A DNA stretch of 64,000 nt from Parasponia andersonii (Eukaryota; Streptophyta; Magnoliopsida; Rosales; Cannabaceae). Below are positions 44,897 through 58,953 of this stretch, in pieces. The stretch's first letter is position 1. Every line of letters starts with the position of its first letter. A program made the position numbers and the translations under genes. Where the stretch lies: contig JXTB01000159.1 of the NCBI GenBank assembly GCA_002914805.1, forward strand, positions 350,344 through 414,343. The letters run 5' to 3'. Under the pieces are notes generated by a model, which saw only the letters and a list, made by a program, of their open reading frames with translations, searched no databases and was not told the DNA's origin.

Positions 44897-47800
44897 TTAA
44901 TGATGAGTCCTCTTCCTTGAACAGCCCCGGTCACGGTCAGATCCAGTACTCGAGTTTCTGTTCAAAATACCATCAAGATAAACAAATGGAGACGATGGAG
45001 ACCTACTTATATCTTCAATTAAAAAAAAAAAAAGAGTGAAGAACTTACAAATCTTCGTCCTGCTCCTGCTTATTACTTCTTGACAATTCTTGTTTCACTC
45101 GCGAAGGCCCAGAAGCCTGCCAAATTGGGAATAACTAAGTTTCAAGTTATATTTGGTATTTTATGACAATGGCAATGTCTACTCAGATCAGAACAATAAG
45201 TTTTGTTAACTGGGAAAACCTAATTCCAGTGCAAAAGATATGTCTAGCCTAGAGCTATGTCAAATGAATATACCTGATAATAGAGAAATTAACAATATCA
45301 ATGGAGGAGAAAATAAGTGTATATCAGGAAGCAGCAACGTCATAGATGATCTAGCCCTTCTTTTTAAGTATCACTTTTACCTAAAGATGTTCCAGCATCT
45401 TTACTCAATTCAAACCACAGGAAAAACACTCATATCCTATCAAGCACCTTAATCGAGGAAGAGAAGAATAAGAACCACTAGAACATAAAAGACTTGGCAA
45501 TTTCATCCAATGGACAAGTGCGGGAGGCAATCATGATGCTGCTGATACCCGACAATTGATTTATACAAAATAACCATCAGAATATCAAGTCCAAGCAAAT
45601 ACAAATACCACAAGGACAATACAAAAACAACAAACATTGAATATAAAGAGAAAATTGTGCGTACACAGGAAAGAATATCTAAGGCAATGATATAAAATTT
45701 ATTGAGATTGTTTCTAGAAGGTGTACTGACAGGACTACATAACTGTTTGCCACTTCTGCTATGAGCCTCCAGGTATTCCTCATAAGACTGCAACAAAAGA
45801 TCAGAAAAAAATTAGTCATCATGGAGAACAAAATGACAACAAGGCAAAAAGGAACCATAAAATTGAAAGTAACAGCCTGAATTATTTCAAATTATTTAAA
45901 AATTCTTTTACAGCAATTATGCTGCAGCAGTTTGAATAAACCAGCAAAGCTGAATATTGATCAGGATTCAACTTTGACTTAAGCTACAGCATGCAGGTTC
46001 AGACTGTGAACAGACGAGAATGCCAAAGAAATAAGGAAAAGTACCTCCTCCCAATTCAGAAGGAAGAAAATGGTGGTCCAGCAAACACAACAAGGTTGTT
46101 TAACGATATCAACGATTAAAGTCAACTTTACATCTACAAGTTCATAATTTGAAACGAGACATTCGCTTGAAATTGTGGGAGGGGTCTGATATTAAACAAA
46201 GAAGGAGAATGAAAGACAAAATGAAAGAAGCCATTATAGAATCCCAATACCATTTCAAGAAAGTCGTGCTCTGTCAAACCACTAGCTAGAGGACTTTCCA
46301 CAGTCAAGCCCCACATATCAAATCGAGGAGACACATCCCTGTCCACTTGTAAATTTGGAAGATACCCGTTGTTGCAAGAGTGTTTCGTCCTTTTTATTTT
46401 TGATGAAGCAGCAGAATTTACAGCAATGTTTTCAGGAAAAGCAATTCCATTAGTTCTCCCATGGGCAAACTGATATCCAATGGCTTCATTCTGTTGTTGG
46501 TACAATAATGAAGAATAAAGCACTGGTGACTGAGACCAGGAAGAATGCACTGGGGGGTCATTATACTCTTCATTACCTAATGAACATGGAGGTTCTATAC
46601 AGGGCCTATTTGAAGGATAGTCATCTCTGGGGAAATAGATAAAGAATCAAGACATGACAACTAAAAGTTTATGAATTAAGAATGAGTAGGCTCAACAAGA
46701 AGATCAGCTTTCAGCTATGTAAAATTATTACCTAATTTGAGGTCCATCAACATTACTCTTCCCATCAAGAAGCTCACAAAGAGCTTCTCCAATATCCCGA
46801 GACAACTCCTGGAAAGAATACAGGAGAGGAAGTAGTAATTTAGCAGTATTTCCAAAATTAACCAAACAAGAAGATGCAACAGTATTAAATAGCAAACATA
46901 CCTGGCAGTCTCTGCTAATTTTGACTGGTTTATAGTCATTCAACGGATTTTGGAGATGAAGAGTCTTTTGAAAAGGTAGATCATTTAACTGTAGCCATTT
47001 TACCTTAAAACTCCGTCCCCAGGGGTTACCTCTACCACTTCCTTGGCTCCAAACATTATCTCGCCTCCACCCAACAGAAGACATCATTTGGGCATACCCT
47101 TGAAAGAAACCACTCATGTTGACACTAAATATCAAAATTACTTTACCAGAGTTCTGCAAGGTAAGTACATGCTTCTTCATAAATATCTAGATTGCAAAAG
47201 TTAAGCATGCTATTACAATATGAGGAATCTTACATGAAAGGCTTCTTCCAATATTGGTTCATTCATCACTTGGGTCGCCCAGATTCCTTTCTCAATTGAT
47301 AGTCGGATATTCTGATGATTCAAACTCTTTATGATAAAATATCTTGTATCATACAATTTACCCCTTTTGTTTGCAGGTGAATTATCAAAGCAACCATGAG
47401 TATCACCCACATCCTTTTCCCTAGAAGGTTCACCATTCTCATTACTTTTATAACTTGAACTCTCTACAAGAAAGGAGAGAATATAATTCACACATCATAA
47501 ACACAAATTTTTGCAAGAACAGAAAAACAATGATTAAAAGCAACTAGGTACTCGTTCTGCCTATCTGAAGCACAAACAGGGGCAAAAAATGAATCCAACT
47601 GAAGCTTTAGGAGTAAACAAGAGTAAAGGTTCATCTAAACTTTGAACCTAACAGAGACATCAGACGTGGTGACTAAAATGTTGGCCTCAAACGTACAGTC
47701 ACCCCAAGAAACAGAAGTCCAAAATAACATCTTATTCAACCAAAGGAAGATTCTTGCATTTTATATGCAATAGTATTAAAGGTTGGTGAAATGGTAGTAT

Positions 47801-48396
47801 CTTCTAGGGCGAATATCTCGCTGTAATTTTGCATGGTTGCTACAAAGTGATGCACCAGCCACCATCTCTGAATATCAAAATCATTGGCCAAAGGGATACG
47901 CGGCAAGATTTTGTACTTGACTATAAGAGCTGAGCTCGCTTGGCAACATTTATATCATGAAATGAATAATGAAAATTTTATCAAACATCATCCTAAGAAC
48001 ATTTTCATCCTTCATTTCACTTATAACAAAAAGATACAAATAATAAAAAATGTTGTCACTTGACAAGCAAGACCTAAGGCCTTGTAATAACGAAAAAGAT
48101 AAAAAGACATAATAGAAAGAAAACGTGACATCTCAACTAAGACATCAACTCTCCAATTCTTAGTAACTAAACTAACTAATGTCACTCAACCAAATGACAA
48201 GTTCTTTCAAACAAAATTTTGAACAGTTAGTCGACAACATACCATTACCAACTCGAAAACAAAAGGCGGAAACTATAAATAAAAGGCACCTTCGTCATTT
48301 ATTACCAGGATAATCTGAATTACCCATGTCCTGTTTCCATTCAGTGACTGATGAATCAACTACAGATGCATTTTCCTTCGCCGTATCAGAAGACAT
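44897..48396 (-). CDS. YTH-domain m6A-RNA reader, YTHDC1 type
   Basis: Eight exons read on the minus strand: 48306-48396, 47234-47463, 46902-47153, 46732-46808, 46251-46626, 45731-45787, 45049-45116 and 44897-44957. They total 1212 nt, giving 403 aa with phases agreeing throughout. The YTH domain spans about residues 68-195 (YFIIKSLN, IWATQVMNE, VILIFSVNMSG, NPLNDYKPVKISRDCQ). Trp92 and Trp142 fit the aromatic cage that grips N6-methyladenosine. The C-terminal half is low-complexity and ends in a basic RDRGCSRKRTHH tail. Unlike the cytoplasmic ECT proteins, this type has a domain near the N-terminus and resembles nuclear YTHDC1. Its presence near a NUDT14-like gene recalls the Arabidopsis pair At4g11970/At4g11980. 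A 5' UTR exon begins at 48969. Confidence 0.9.
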
Positions 48397-48399
48397 TCT

Positions 48400-48729
48400 C
48401 TGTCAACCAACCCCATGGAAAATGCAGTCATCAATACACACTAACCAGAAAGAAGTACAACACAACTAGAAAAGTAAAAGAAAAACCTAATCAACATGTT
48501 AAAAATACAAAAGAATGAATTACAGAACTCATTCCTCTAACACTTAAACAAAAATATTGAGTCAAATAATAATACGTATATAAAAACAAAAACATGGTAC
48601 CGCAAGTCTCTTTTGATAATTCTGATTACAGGGTCTCTCTCCAAGATTTGATTAATTAAAACCCAAGAAACTATCCAAATACCAAATAAAACTACTCAAT
48701 TTCCCATTTTTGAAACGCATTAAGCAAAG

Positions 48730-48773
<44 letters not shown>

Positions 48774-48968
48774 ATCAGAAAAAAACGATAAAATGATTGA
48801 ATTCGGTTTCTGATACTAATAAACCCAGAAAAGGATATTCTATAAACAACATCAATTGAGAAATGAACTCTTGAAATGCGAAACAGAGAGAAATATACAG
48901 CAATAAGATCTTGATTAAGAATAATAGAAAGAAAGGTACACATAGCCATGGACCAAAAACAAGCTTAC
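48400..48968 (-). other. 5' UTR intron of the YTH gene
   Basis: A donor GTAAGC lies at 48968 and an acceptor TTGACAG directly precedes AGA-ATG, giving an intron in the leader. The leader exon would run from 48969 to about 49110. A (TA)n microsatellite at 48734-48771 lies inside the intron. Confidence 0.65.
48734..48771. repeat. (TA)n microsatellite
   Basis: Nineteen uninterrupted TA units lie within the leader intron of the YTH gene. Confidence 0.95.
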
Positions 48969-49119
48969 CTTGAGCCAAAAAGAAAGGTTGGGTTTTGGAA
49001 GCACAAGAGGAATCAACAATGGGTTTTGAGCGAGTGAGAGTGAGAGTAAGTGTGTGCGCGAGTATCGTCGATAAGCTGAAAGTGATTTTGCGAGCCCTAG
49101 TTTTTGAAATGAACAAGTT

Positions 49120-52100
49120 TTTGTTAAAAAGCGATTCTGGTACGGCTTCTGAAACCCCTTATGCTAGGGAAATTAGGTTAAATATGCATTATAAGAGGCA
49201 TATTTTGCCACATATGCTTCCCTCAATAAAACTCTGAAAAATATGCATATACCCACCTGAAATGTCACTTCTGCCCTTTATAATTGGTTTATAATGTATA
49301 TGTCGCTCTTCTCCTCTTTAACCAAGCTGTAGCTCCTTATTCCTCCCTCTATATCCTCACAATCTTTCATGTAATCTCATGCTTGAATTTATCACACTGT
49401 CTAAGGAGCTGAAATTCTAAGAGTAGAAAAGAAGAAAGGATAAAAGTTGAAAAAACAGAAAAAAGACGTAGCAGTAAGAATGAGGACGGAAATCCGCGAA
49501 ATGGGTATGTAATTTATATGGGTACTGTTTGAAATGATTTTTAACTGAGTTTCGATATGTTACGAGCATAATTTATACATTAAAAGTTATTTTTTGGCTC
49601 TGGGATTATCTGTAAAAGTCTGGATTTCTCAAAAAATCAGACTGCCTCAGTATAAGCATCGAATTTTCGATGTAATTTCGACCATATTTCNAAAAAAAAA
49701 AAAAAAAACCATTTTGGACAAAATTACTCAAAACAATATCCAAATCCCATGTTTACAAGTCAAAAATCGAGAAAATTAGACACGATTCCACTCATTTTAT
49801 GAGAGATGTGTGATTTTTGCTTGCTAGTAGCTATATTACTGAAAATTTAATACTAACGTTCAACTTCACAAGCTTCAAAGTTGTTCATGAGATTAGTTCG
49901 TAAAATTGTATTCCAGAATATGATTCACTGAATTACGACAAACAATTGGCTAATAGTGTGGAATTACTTCTACAACGCTTGATTCATGTTTTGAGATAAT
50001 TTTGCCAGCAATTAGTATTTGGTAAACATTCTTCTGTAAGAGTATTATTAATATAAAAATAATGTTTAAAACCGTATTATGAAGTAAAGGATTTCAAAAG
50101 TGATTAGCATGGTCATACTACGAACAAGATAAAAATTATTGATTATTTAGCCGTTAAAAAGCTGAAACGAATATGCATATAATGGACAAAGTATAACACT
50201 TGGACGGACCTATTGAATGACTAGTGGATTTAGAGTATATTGAATTGGGAGTCATTTTTGGTGTGCTGATTTTGGCAGTTATTTTTTTAGTTATAACTTT
50301 GTTGGCAAGTTTTACTAGTAAAATTCTTTTTTACTCTTTTGTTTCCCTCATTTTCATAATTATTGCATTTTAACAAAAGTTATTATTTGAATAAAATTTT
50401 CAACCTTCTAAAATTGTAAATAACAAATACCTCTTCAAGAAACTCCCAGTTATGAAAATGTTCTGTTCTATATAATTGGACCACTCTTTCTTAGTTTCTA
50501 CAGAATTGGACCTTGCAAGTAGTATTTTGGGTTAAAGTGGCTTCTTTAGGAGTATTTTAAATTTGTGTAATGACGTTTTTATGAGTGTCATAATATTAAT
50601 AATGGGTATTTACTATAATAGTGATTGGTAATTGGTCTTGAAAAATTCATCAATTTATGGTTATAAATATACCCCTCACTCATTTATATTGTGACCATCC
50701 TAAAAAGTTATTTTAAAAATAGTCTCGTAGAAAAATAATTGAATTTTGGACCTATTTTAAGTAAATATCCGTTTTTAGAAACTTGTAATAAAATGATCGT
50801 GGATATATTGTAAAATATGGTATACTCATTACATAAACTAAATTTAGTATATAAATAGATACACCAAGTAATTTTTTTGAAAAAGAGAAAACCAAGTAGA
50901 TACTAATTTGTTAAATTGATTTAAATAAATATCTATATTTTAAAAATTATAGCTAAATATTCATTTTTTTTTTAAATTTTAGTTGTGGAATATGTTGTAT
51001 TTTTATTTGATATTTAGTTATAAAATTTTGAGCTTAGTCATATACTAAATTTTGGGCCAAAAATGGTGTCAAATAGCTAGTTAGTCTTTTTTTTTTTAAA
51101 AAAAGAAAAAACTTCTTACAAAATTTTAGGCCTAAAGTATCAAAAATTGAAAAATGGGAAGTCAAGCCTTTTATGGTATTTTTAAAACTGGTTACCGATT
51201 ATCAGTTACTATTTATAAATATATTTGATTATTAGTTAATAATTTCTAAAAGGCTACCAGTTACTATTTTAAAATATCATTTTTCTAAATATTTTTTAAA
51301 ATTACTATTTTTCTAATAACAACCACATTATAAATGGTAACCAGTTTTCAAAAATTGGTAACTTGTAGCTATTTTAAAAATGATATTTTTCTAATAAAAA
51401 GGATATTGAAATTGAAAAAAAAAATCTGACTTCCATATTTTTGTAATTCTTTTTTATTTTTATACGTATTAGAAACCCTTGAAAAATCCTTGATGGGTTG
51501 AATTTTTTTGAAAAATCCTAGATTCATTTAGAAAATATCACTTTTTTGAAATTTTTTTAGAAAAATAACACATTTAACAAATATTTTAAAATATACCACT
51601 TTTTTCACAATTCTTATTTTCAATAATACTTGAAGTAATCACCTTGATCCCTTAGAATAACCGCTTAGTTATTAAATTAACTAATTAAGTTACCTCAGAT
51701 AACTTGATCGGTTACCTTAGATATCTCATCAATTAATAAAAAATGATAGTTTTCTAAATATTTTTAAAAAATTATATTTTTCTAATTCAAATCCTGTATT
51801 TTTTTAAACAATTTCAAAGACCAACATTTTTCACTTTTTTTTTAATAAAAATATCATAAAAAATCAAATTTCCTGCCCAAATTATTCCTAGTTAGGTCCA
51901 TTTCCATAGTTTATATTCTCCATAAACAATAGGGTAAACGATAAAAAAATACTTTGAAGTTTGTGTTACGTATTTTAGATCTTGAAGTTTAGACTTTGCA
52001 TAATAATATAATGAGATTAAGAATTTCTAAAAATGAATACCTTAGACTAATTTTTTGACCAATTTTAGTAACAAAAAAATCAATAATATCCTTCATTAAA

Positions 52101-55100
52101 ACTACATTAGTACTTACTATTCTCCATAAGGTTGAGAATATTATTATCTTTTATTAATTAAAGTTATTCAAAATATCAACTCGAGGTATTAATTTTTAGA
52201 AAATTTTAATTTTAATGTATTGTTTTATAGAGTCCAAATTTTAGGAATTTAAAATACAAAACACCCGAACCTCAAGATATATTTTTTGCAATTTACTCTA
52301 AAAAATAAAAAATGGGGAGGGGGTGCAATTATTCTGGCAATTAACTGAAAATTTTGGACCGAATCAGAAGTCACTAGTTATGTAATGGAATCACCTTCCA
52401 ACTGTTTGATCACAAAGTGTGTGTTGTCTAATACTACGTATACAACATAGTCACCCACGACAATTCATTAAAAACACTTGATTCATATGTGGCCTATAGA
52501 TTGCTTCTATATTCTACTTTTAATTTTTTAAAAAAACATTTAGAGAAAAAAAAGAGGAGAAAATATTTGGTAATTAGTTTATATTTTCAGTCAAAAGATT
52601 TTAAAAATTACTGTGTAACTGTTACTTTAAGCAGAATTTAAGTAAAATAAGTGCTATTTTTAAAGATGATTTTGCTATCATAATATAAATTATTTAAAAT
52701 ATCATTTTATAGTATATACAATCTATAGTTTAATAAATAGTTTGTTTAATAAATATCATTTTTTCCCTCGCGACCGCATCTTGCTCACAATAGCGCTACA
52801 TCACATTAGGAGCATAGTACAACAATATCAATCAGGCCATATTCACTTCAGGTAAAAAAAAAAAAAATATTTATGTTATTTTCTGAATGAAAACGTGTCG
52901 TAAATCATAGATGAACTGCATAAATGTAAATAATAGTAATTAGAATGCACAATATGTTTTCTATAGGGACCACGTGCAAGTATTTAACAGAATGCATAAA
53001 ATAATTTCCTGAGGAGTTGACATATTCGACAAGCTTTGAATTATTTCGTTTTATCAACTAAACTTGTGGAGATTGGAGCACACACTTTTGTTTCTAGTTC
53101 TACTTGCCTGAAAAATAACATTTTTTATCATAATTTATAAACGTGCTGCTCTGTGCACTCTTAATTTCAAATTTAACGCTAGTGTGCACACACCTTTAAT
53201 GTCAACCTAAACTTTTTTATTTTCTTTCAAATGTTTCAAACAAATTCACATCAGTTCATATTTCAAATCATCATTAGATACATCATTACGAGTATATATA
53301 TTGTTTTTAATTTATTATTGCAGACGACCAGTCATTAGCTCTCTAGATTAGCCAGCCGCAAAATGAACATATATGAAAATTATTTATTTGATAATTCTTG
53401 TCAATAATTAGAAGAAATCCCAGTAGAAAAATAAGAAACGGCAAAAAATACTGTATGAAGAAAGCTATGGTTTCTCCTAATTTTTTTTTTCCTGGTCAAA
53501 CTTCGGTTTTATTATATTAGTAATCCTTATATTTGTACATAATGGATACAAAATTTGACCGGTTCATGGTTTAATAAATTATTAATTCGACGTCGTAATG
53601 AGTAATTACAAGCACACGAACGTCACCAAACATCATTAAAAGAATAAAACACCATATAAGCCCAAATTTAAATTCATTATATATATACACATATTTTTTT
53701 TTAAAAAAAAAAGCAATAAACAATAAGTTCAACAGAACATTATCTTTCATTTTGTAGCGTATAATGTGACGTTTTAATAATCATTAATATATATTTGTAC
53801 ATATTTTATTATAATTTGGTCACTTCCGTTCATAACCATGGCCTAGAGTGCGGCCGGTGGGGTGTTACATTGAGAAGAAGATTGCATAGTTCAGCCATAC
53901 CCATACATATAGGAAAATGTGTACATATATATATATATACATAAAATTGATTTCATAAAAATTGTGTAGATAAAACATATATGTATAGTGCATTTATGTG
54001 TATACTATGCTTGGCGAAATAATATATTTAAAGGGAAAAATATTTGGTTGAGTTCGCCAAGTACAGTACACGTATATCCATATCTGATAGCAGGATTTGC
54101 GGTAGGTGGGCTGGAGATCGACACCAAATAGTTTACCAAATCTTTAGCTTTCTTTTATAGATAATTGGTAGATTAAATAAAAAATGGAACAAAAATATGT
54201 ATGTTTATCTTGCATGTCTAATCTTTCTAGTCTCTAGTGCATAACTTTGTGTTTTATCTTAAAGAGAGATTAATTTGGTACAATATTGATTTAAAGCAAT
54301 TGAAGAACTTATAATTTGGGTTAATTTTTAGATTTAGTAACTTTTTTTAAAAAAATTGTTCCCGTTTTATTGGACTGTTTTGTCCGTACAGTTTTCGTCC
54401 GTACACATATGTATTTTAGGGTTTTTGAAATTATATATATTTTAGGCTCGGTCGTGTAAAAACTATATTCTGTACCTTATTTTCGATATAGTGAAATTTT
54501 CTCTTCTGTCAGTGATTTTTTTTTTCCCAATTAGGGTTTTCCACTTAAATCTGTGTGTTCTTGTTTTTCATCTGTTTTGTCAATTATCGTTTAGTAATTC
54601 TTAACAAAAATTAGAATCTAATGAATGAGTTTCACCTATTATAGATTAAAAAAAAATTCATATACTTAAAAAATTAACTCCGGACATACTAACCAATTCC
54701 TACCACACCCACTGAACTAACTTTAGTGAACTGGGTTCTTTGGATTCACTACTTAATTAACCTAAGGCGTCTAGAACCATTGTTATATATAGGTCGTTTC
54801 TATAGTTCAATATATGGCATGTATCGATTAAATGCTAAATATGCTATAGGATTTAGGTATGGCTCATTTTCCTCGCAAGAAGTTCTAAATTCAAGACGGT
54901 TAATCTAGTATTGTTATATACATATACAAATTAAATAGTAACAAGTATTTTTCTTTAATTTGTAACAAATAAAAGTCATTAGTTATGTCTTATTTTCTTT
55001 TAAAAAAAAATTATTGGCCGAAATAATTAGCCTTCAATTCCCAGTTATATATGCAAACTTGAAAGTTTATCCATAATAATATAATAGTAGTGCATTTAAC

Positions 55101-56685
55101 AGGTTGTCTTGCCAGGTAGATGGGGGATGAAGTAGGACTTCCGAATCCACACATCGTAGTCATGATATGCTCACACCTACATCCGTGGTCCGACCTCAAC
55201 AATCAAAACCTAATCCTGTTCCCTCATAATTATATTAAAAGCATTATAAAAAAAATTAATTAGACAATATGCTTATTTCTTGCTCTCTCCAGTGGGAAAA
55301 AGAAATAATTAGGGAAAAAAATGTACATTGACAAAGATCTTTTCCTCCTTGGGATAAAACTCATCATAATCGACTTTGTTATAAATGTCGGTACTAAAAT
55401 CAAGCATCCATCCACTTTTTTGAAAGAAAAAAAGAAGAAGACGAAAAAGAGATTTCTCCATTTTTATATGAAGATCTTCTATTAAACTTTTTTTTTTTTT
55501 AAATTTTCCTAGAAGCACTTTACATTGTTTTCCATTTTTCATGTTTCTTTATTTTTTTTTTTAATAAAAACGAATTCCTCAAGAGAATATCGTTATAAAA
55601 GAACTTTAATTATAGTACAAATATAAGATTATAATTTTAAACTCCTCGAAGAAAGAGACGAAAAATAAATCACTAACACAATAACAATAAAATTTGTGGT
55701 TACTATAATTCTCCAAAAATATAAGATAATAAGGACTATTAGTAAACTATTGCTTTCAACACTTATTGTTGGACTGTCTTCTTGACGAGATAAACTATAT
55801 GATTTCAACATTAATTAAGATTTAAACCTGTTAAAAAGAAAAATAATTCATTCATCTAACAAATCTAAATCAGAGAATAAAATCTTAAATTCAATAAGAT
55901 CTTGTAAATAGACTTGAAAATCTACACAAAAGATGGTACTACAAATTGAGCAAATGATCTAAACTTTGACTTATTAGAAAACTAAAAAAAAAACTGAAAC
56001 TCTCTTCCTTGGGAGAGGTCGAGAAGAGATCAAGGAGGTGGAAGAAGATAAGAGAGAGGAGGAAAGGGGGCCAGGGAGGAGAAAGAAACGCTCCATTTCT
56101 AGTGTCTTTTAGAGAGAAAAGTAGCTAGGTATAGAGAAAGAGAAAACAGAGCGGTAAAAGGTTTCATTTTTCATATTTATTGATCTTACTTATTTAATAG
56201 AATTTAACTTGTATTTGACTAACTAGTATTCTTTTTTATCTTCTATAAAATTTACTTTTATTTTATAACTTAATTATTATTAACGATCCCACGTTTACAA
56301 TGTGCAGATTGATTATCTGACCCTAGTTTTGATCAGCAAAAAACAGTTTCTTGCATGTGTGAATGCAATGCGATATTTGTCCGTCGTCCAAATGTACAGT
56401 GCCTAGCTTGAAAATTAAATTACAGATTAAGTTAATTTTGGAGTAGCTAATAGCTAGTGAGGTCCCGCGTTATATCACCTTCACTACGAATTAAAATTCA
56501 CAAAAAATCTTGGACCCTTTGGCCCCATTAGAGATTTCATGCCTCAAATAATAATAAGCATATCCCTATCTGGACTTCCACTTTGAAAACTATTAAAAAG
56601 GCTAGTACTGCTGATCAATCTTATTATAACATAATTAAAGATCAGAATCATATAGCAGAAGATTTTTTGGAGCATATCACAGAAA
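49120..56685. other. 7.5 kb AT-rich spacer without genes
   Basis: No coding region is supported. A single N at 49691 starts an A-run. The stretches 51150-51430 (GGTTACCGATTATCAGTTAC, GGTAACCAGTTTTC) and 51490-51840 (AACTTGATCGGTTACCTTAG) are members of the repeats seen near 11650 and at 10640-10960 and 19490-19830. A purine-rich tract (GGAGAGGTCGAGAAGAGATC and onward) lies at about 56010-56090. The bHLH promoter should lie in the last few hundred bases. Confidence 0.6.
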
Positions 56686-57888
56686 ATGGATTATATTCCC
56701 TCTTCCATGTTCCAATTATTTGACCAAACTAGTACAGATGACCTTCTCCAAATGATCTCCACTTTCCCTCGCAAATTAGATCCAAAACATGAGATCCAAT
56801 TAGAAGATCATGATCAAGTTCCTCCCCCGACGCCTTCTCAAGTAGGTCACGGTCATCCTCCTCACAAGCTGAACTCTGGTCGGCGTAGCAGATCATCATC
56901 CGTCGCTGATCATGGCAAGAATCAGGATGATGATGATGATGATCATGATGAAAACCCTAATGACAAAAAGAAGAAGAAGAAGATGATCATACATAGAGAA
57001 ATTGAACGGCAAAGAAGACAAGAAATGTCTGCCCTTTATGCATCTCTACGATCACTAATCCCTCTTCAATATCTCAAGGTGAATTAAACATATACCATGA
57101 TGGTTTTTAAAAAAAAAAATTTTTAGTGTCATTATTTGTGGTTAAATAAATAGCTCAACAATATGGTCACTTTGAATGGATTGTATGTTATATGGTTCCA
57201 GGGAAAGAGGTCCATGTCTGATCAAATGCACGAAGCTGCAAAGTACATAAAAGATCTGCAAAGAAAGAACCAAGAGCTGAGCACAAAAAGGGATAACTTG
57301 AGAAGGCTGTCCAATTCAAGTAGCTCAGCTTCTAGCTGTAATACTAGTACAGATATTATTGGATCTGATCAAAACTCCAAGCGGCATAACAAGAATTTGG
57401 AGCCAACTAAAATAAGTATGACACATTGTAAGGCAGGATCAGTGGAGGTTTTGGTGAATACGGCCTTTGGAGAAGGACTTTCACTTGCTAGAGTTGTTGG
57501 AGTTCTGACCGGCGAAGGGTTTAATGTTGTCAGATGTATTTCGGCTAAAGTGAATGGAAGATATCTACACACCATTGAATCCGAGGTATTTTCTCTCTTT
57601 TCTTTTTTTTAAGTTATAACAAAAAAAAAAAAAAAAAAGACAAACACTTAAAAGTTACAGCCGCAGCCCAACCAGTTTGGCAACAAACTGTAAACCTTAT
57701 CTCATGAAACTTGATCATCGAAAATTAAATGAAATATCTATTTATCCTTGAAATTTTTCTTGATGATCCAACTTATTTTCCTCTTAAATTATTTAGTGTA
57801 CTTCGTGTATTTACAGGCTGTGAGTGGCGAGATCAAAAGCATGGATCTGCCTGAGCTGGAAAAAAAGTTGAAGAACTTAATTGTGTAA
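56686..57888 (+). CDS. bHLH transcription factor (bHLH36/118/120 type)
   Basis: Three exons, 56686-57078, 57202-57585 and 57817-57888, encode 282 aa with all junctions in phase 0. The basic region has the His103-Glu107-Arg111 set (HREIERQRR) needed for E-box recognition. Helix 1 ([13 protein letters not shown]) is joined to helix 2 across intron 1 ([19 protein letters not shown]). An acidic run ([10 protein letters not shown]) followed by Lys6 precedes it. The C-terminal region ([20 protein letters not shown]) has an ACT-like pattern. The intron position inside the loop and the GKRxMSD motif fit plant subgroup Ib. Members act in the nucleus, some in stress or growth responses; the role here is unknown. 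Confidence 0.9.
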
Positions 57889-58277
57889 TTTGTGTATCGA
57901 GATCGAACTAGACTTTGAACGTTGATCCATTAGGTTGTGAATAAGGTGTAGTGTTTGTTTTCCTTCCTGGCTCCAAACAACCCGGGAAAATGGTTGCTTT
58001 TATACTTTTGCAGAAGTACTTGAGCTACATTCTTTATGATTAGAATAGTCATTTTGTCTTTCTAAATACGAGAAAATCATTTTCCTTGATTTGGTTAATT
58101 AATGGCCTTCCATGCTAGTTTCCCAGTTATGATCCAAAATTTGGTATTAGTTGAAATGGTTGATGGTTTAATTGTCACATAACTTATTTTTCAAAAAGAA
58201 AGGTCACTTTACTCGTACATAAATATATGTTTGTGTGTGTGTGTTAAATTAGCAAAACACACATGAGTACTTTACAG

Positions 58278-58325
58278 GCAGTGAGTGGCGAGAGAACCAT
58301 GGATTTGCCTTGTGTTGATCATTAA
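58278..58325 (+). other. Duplicate last exon of the bHLH gene
   Basis: TTTACAG followed by GCAGTGAGTGGCGAGAGAA repeats the acceptor and start of exon 3 (TTTACAG, GCTGTGAGTGGCGAGATCA). In the same frame it reads 15 codons (AVSGERTMDLPCVDH) to TAA. If exon 2 spliced here, the protein would get a different, shorter tail. Confidence 0.6.
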
Positions 58326-58374
58326 TGGGTAGGCTTTTCTATCTCACTGATTCCTATATATGTATGGATTCATA

Positions 58375-58430
58375 TAGGCTTCATTAATCATCTCAAATTT
58401 TTTAGGCTTCATTAATCATCTCAAATTTTT
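58375..58430. repeat. Perfect 28 bp tandem duplication
   Basis: TAGGCTTCATTAATCATCTC followed by AAATTTTT occurs twice head to tail. Confidence 0.95.
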
Positions 58431-58874
58431 TGTTAAGTAAAAGAAAGAAACTACGTGCCAATTTTTAAAAACGTAGACATTATTCTTCTGTTATACGTCG
58501 TCACGTACATGCATGATTAAGTGCTGATCACGCAAAGAAGTCTCTCGGCTTGGCCTTTGTTTTATCTACAAGAATGAAGGTAAGCATAACCAATAATTTC
58601 TCGGTGAAATGTTATGTATATGTCTACATATAATATATGCACTTATAATTGTAATGTGTATGCACATGTATATATATGTAAAAGACCTTTATAATTAGTA
58701 TATGTATAATAAGTATACTTCATTTAACTATGTTATGTACCTTCTTTGAGACTATTGAAGCACTGATCTACATGTAATAACTAATAGATCTAGTTAATAA
58801 TATCCGTTGAAACAGCTGGTGTGATTTGTCTTTAACTTTAAATAGTTGATAATATGAATTGTCTGCAGCTAGCT

Positions 58875-58953
58875 ATAAGTGATATCTTCAGTAATTCATG
58901 CTTGCACATCATGATATAAGTGATATCTTCAGTTCTTCATGCTTGCACATCAT
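58875..58953. repeat. 41 bp period tandem duplication
   Basis: ATAAGTGATATCTTCAGT, then TTCATGCTTGCACATCAT, occurs twice with only a couple of base changes. The rest of 57889-60440 is the bHLH 3' flank, with TA repeats at 59108 and 59928 and no other gene seen. Confidence 0.95.

Noticed and set aside
54726..55202. Short frames near 54.7-55.2 kb
   Set aside because: They are isolated, without homology or conserved motifs; random frames are expected in this spacer.
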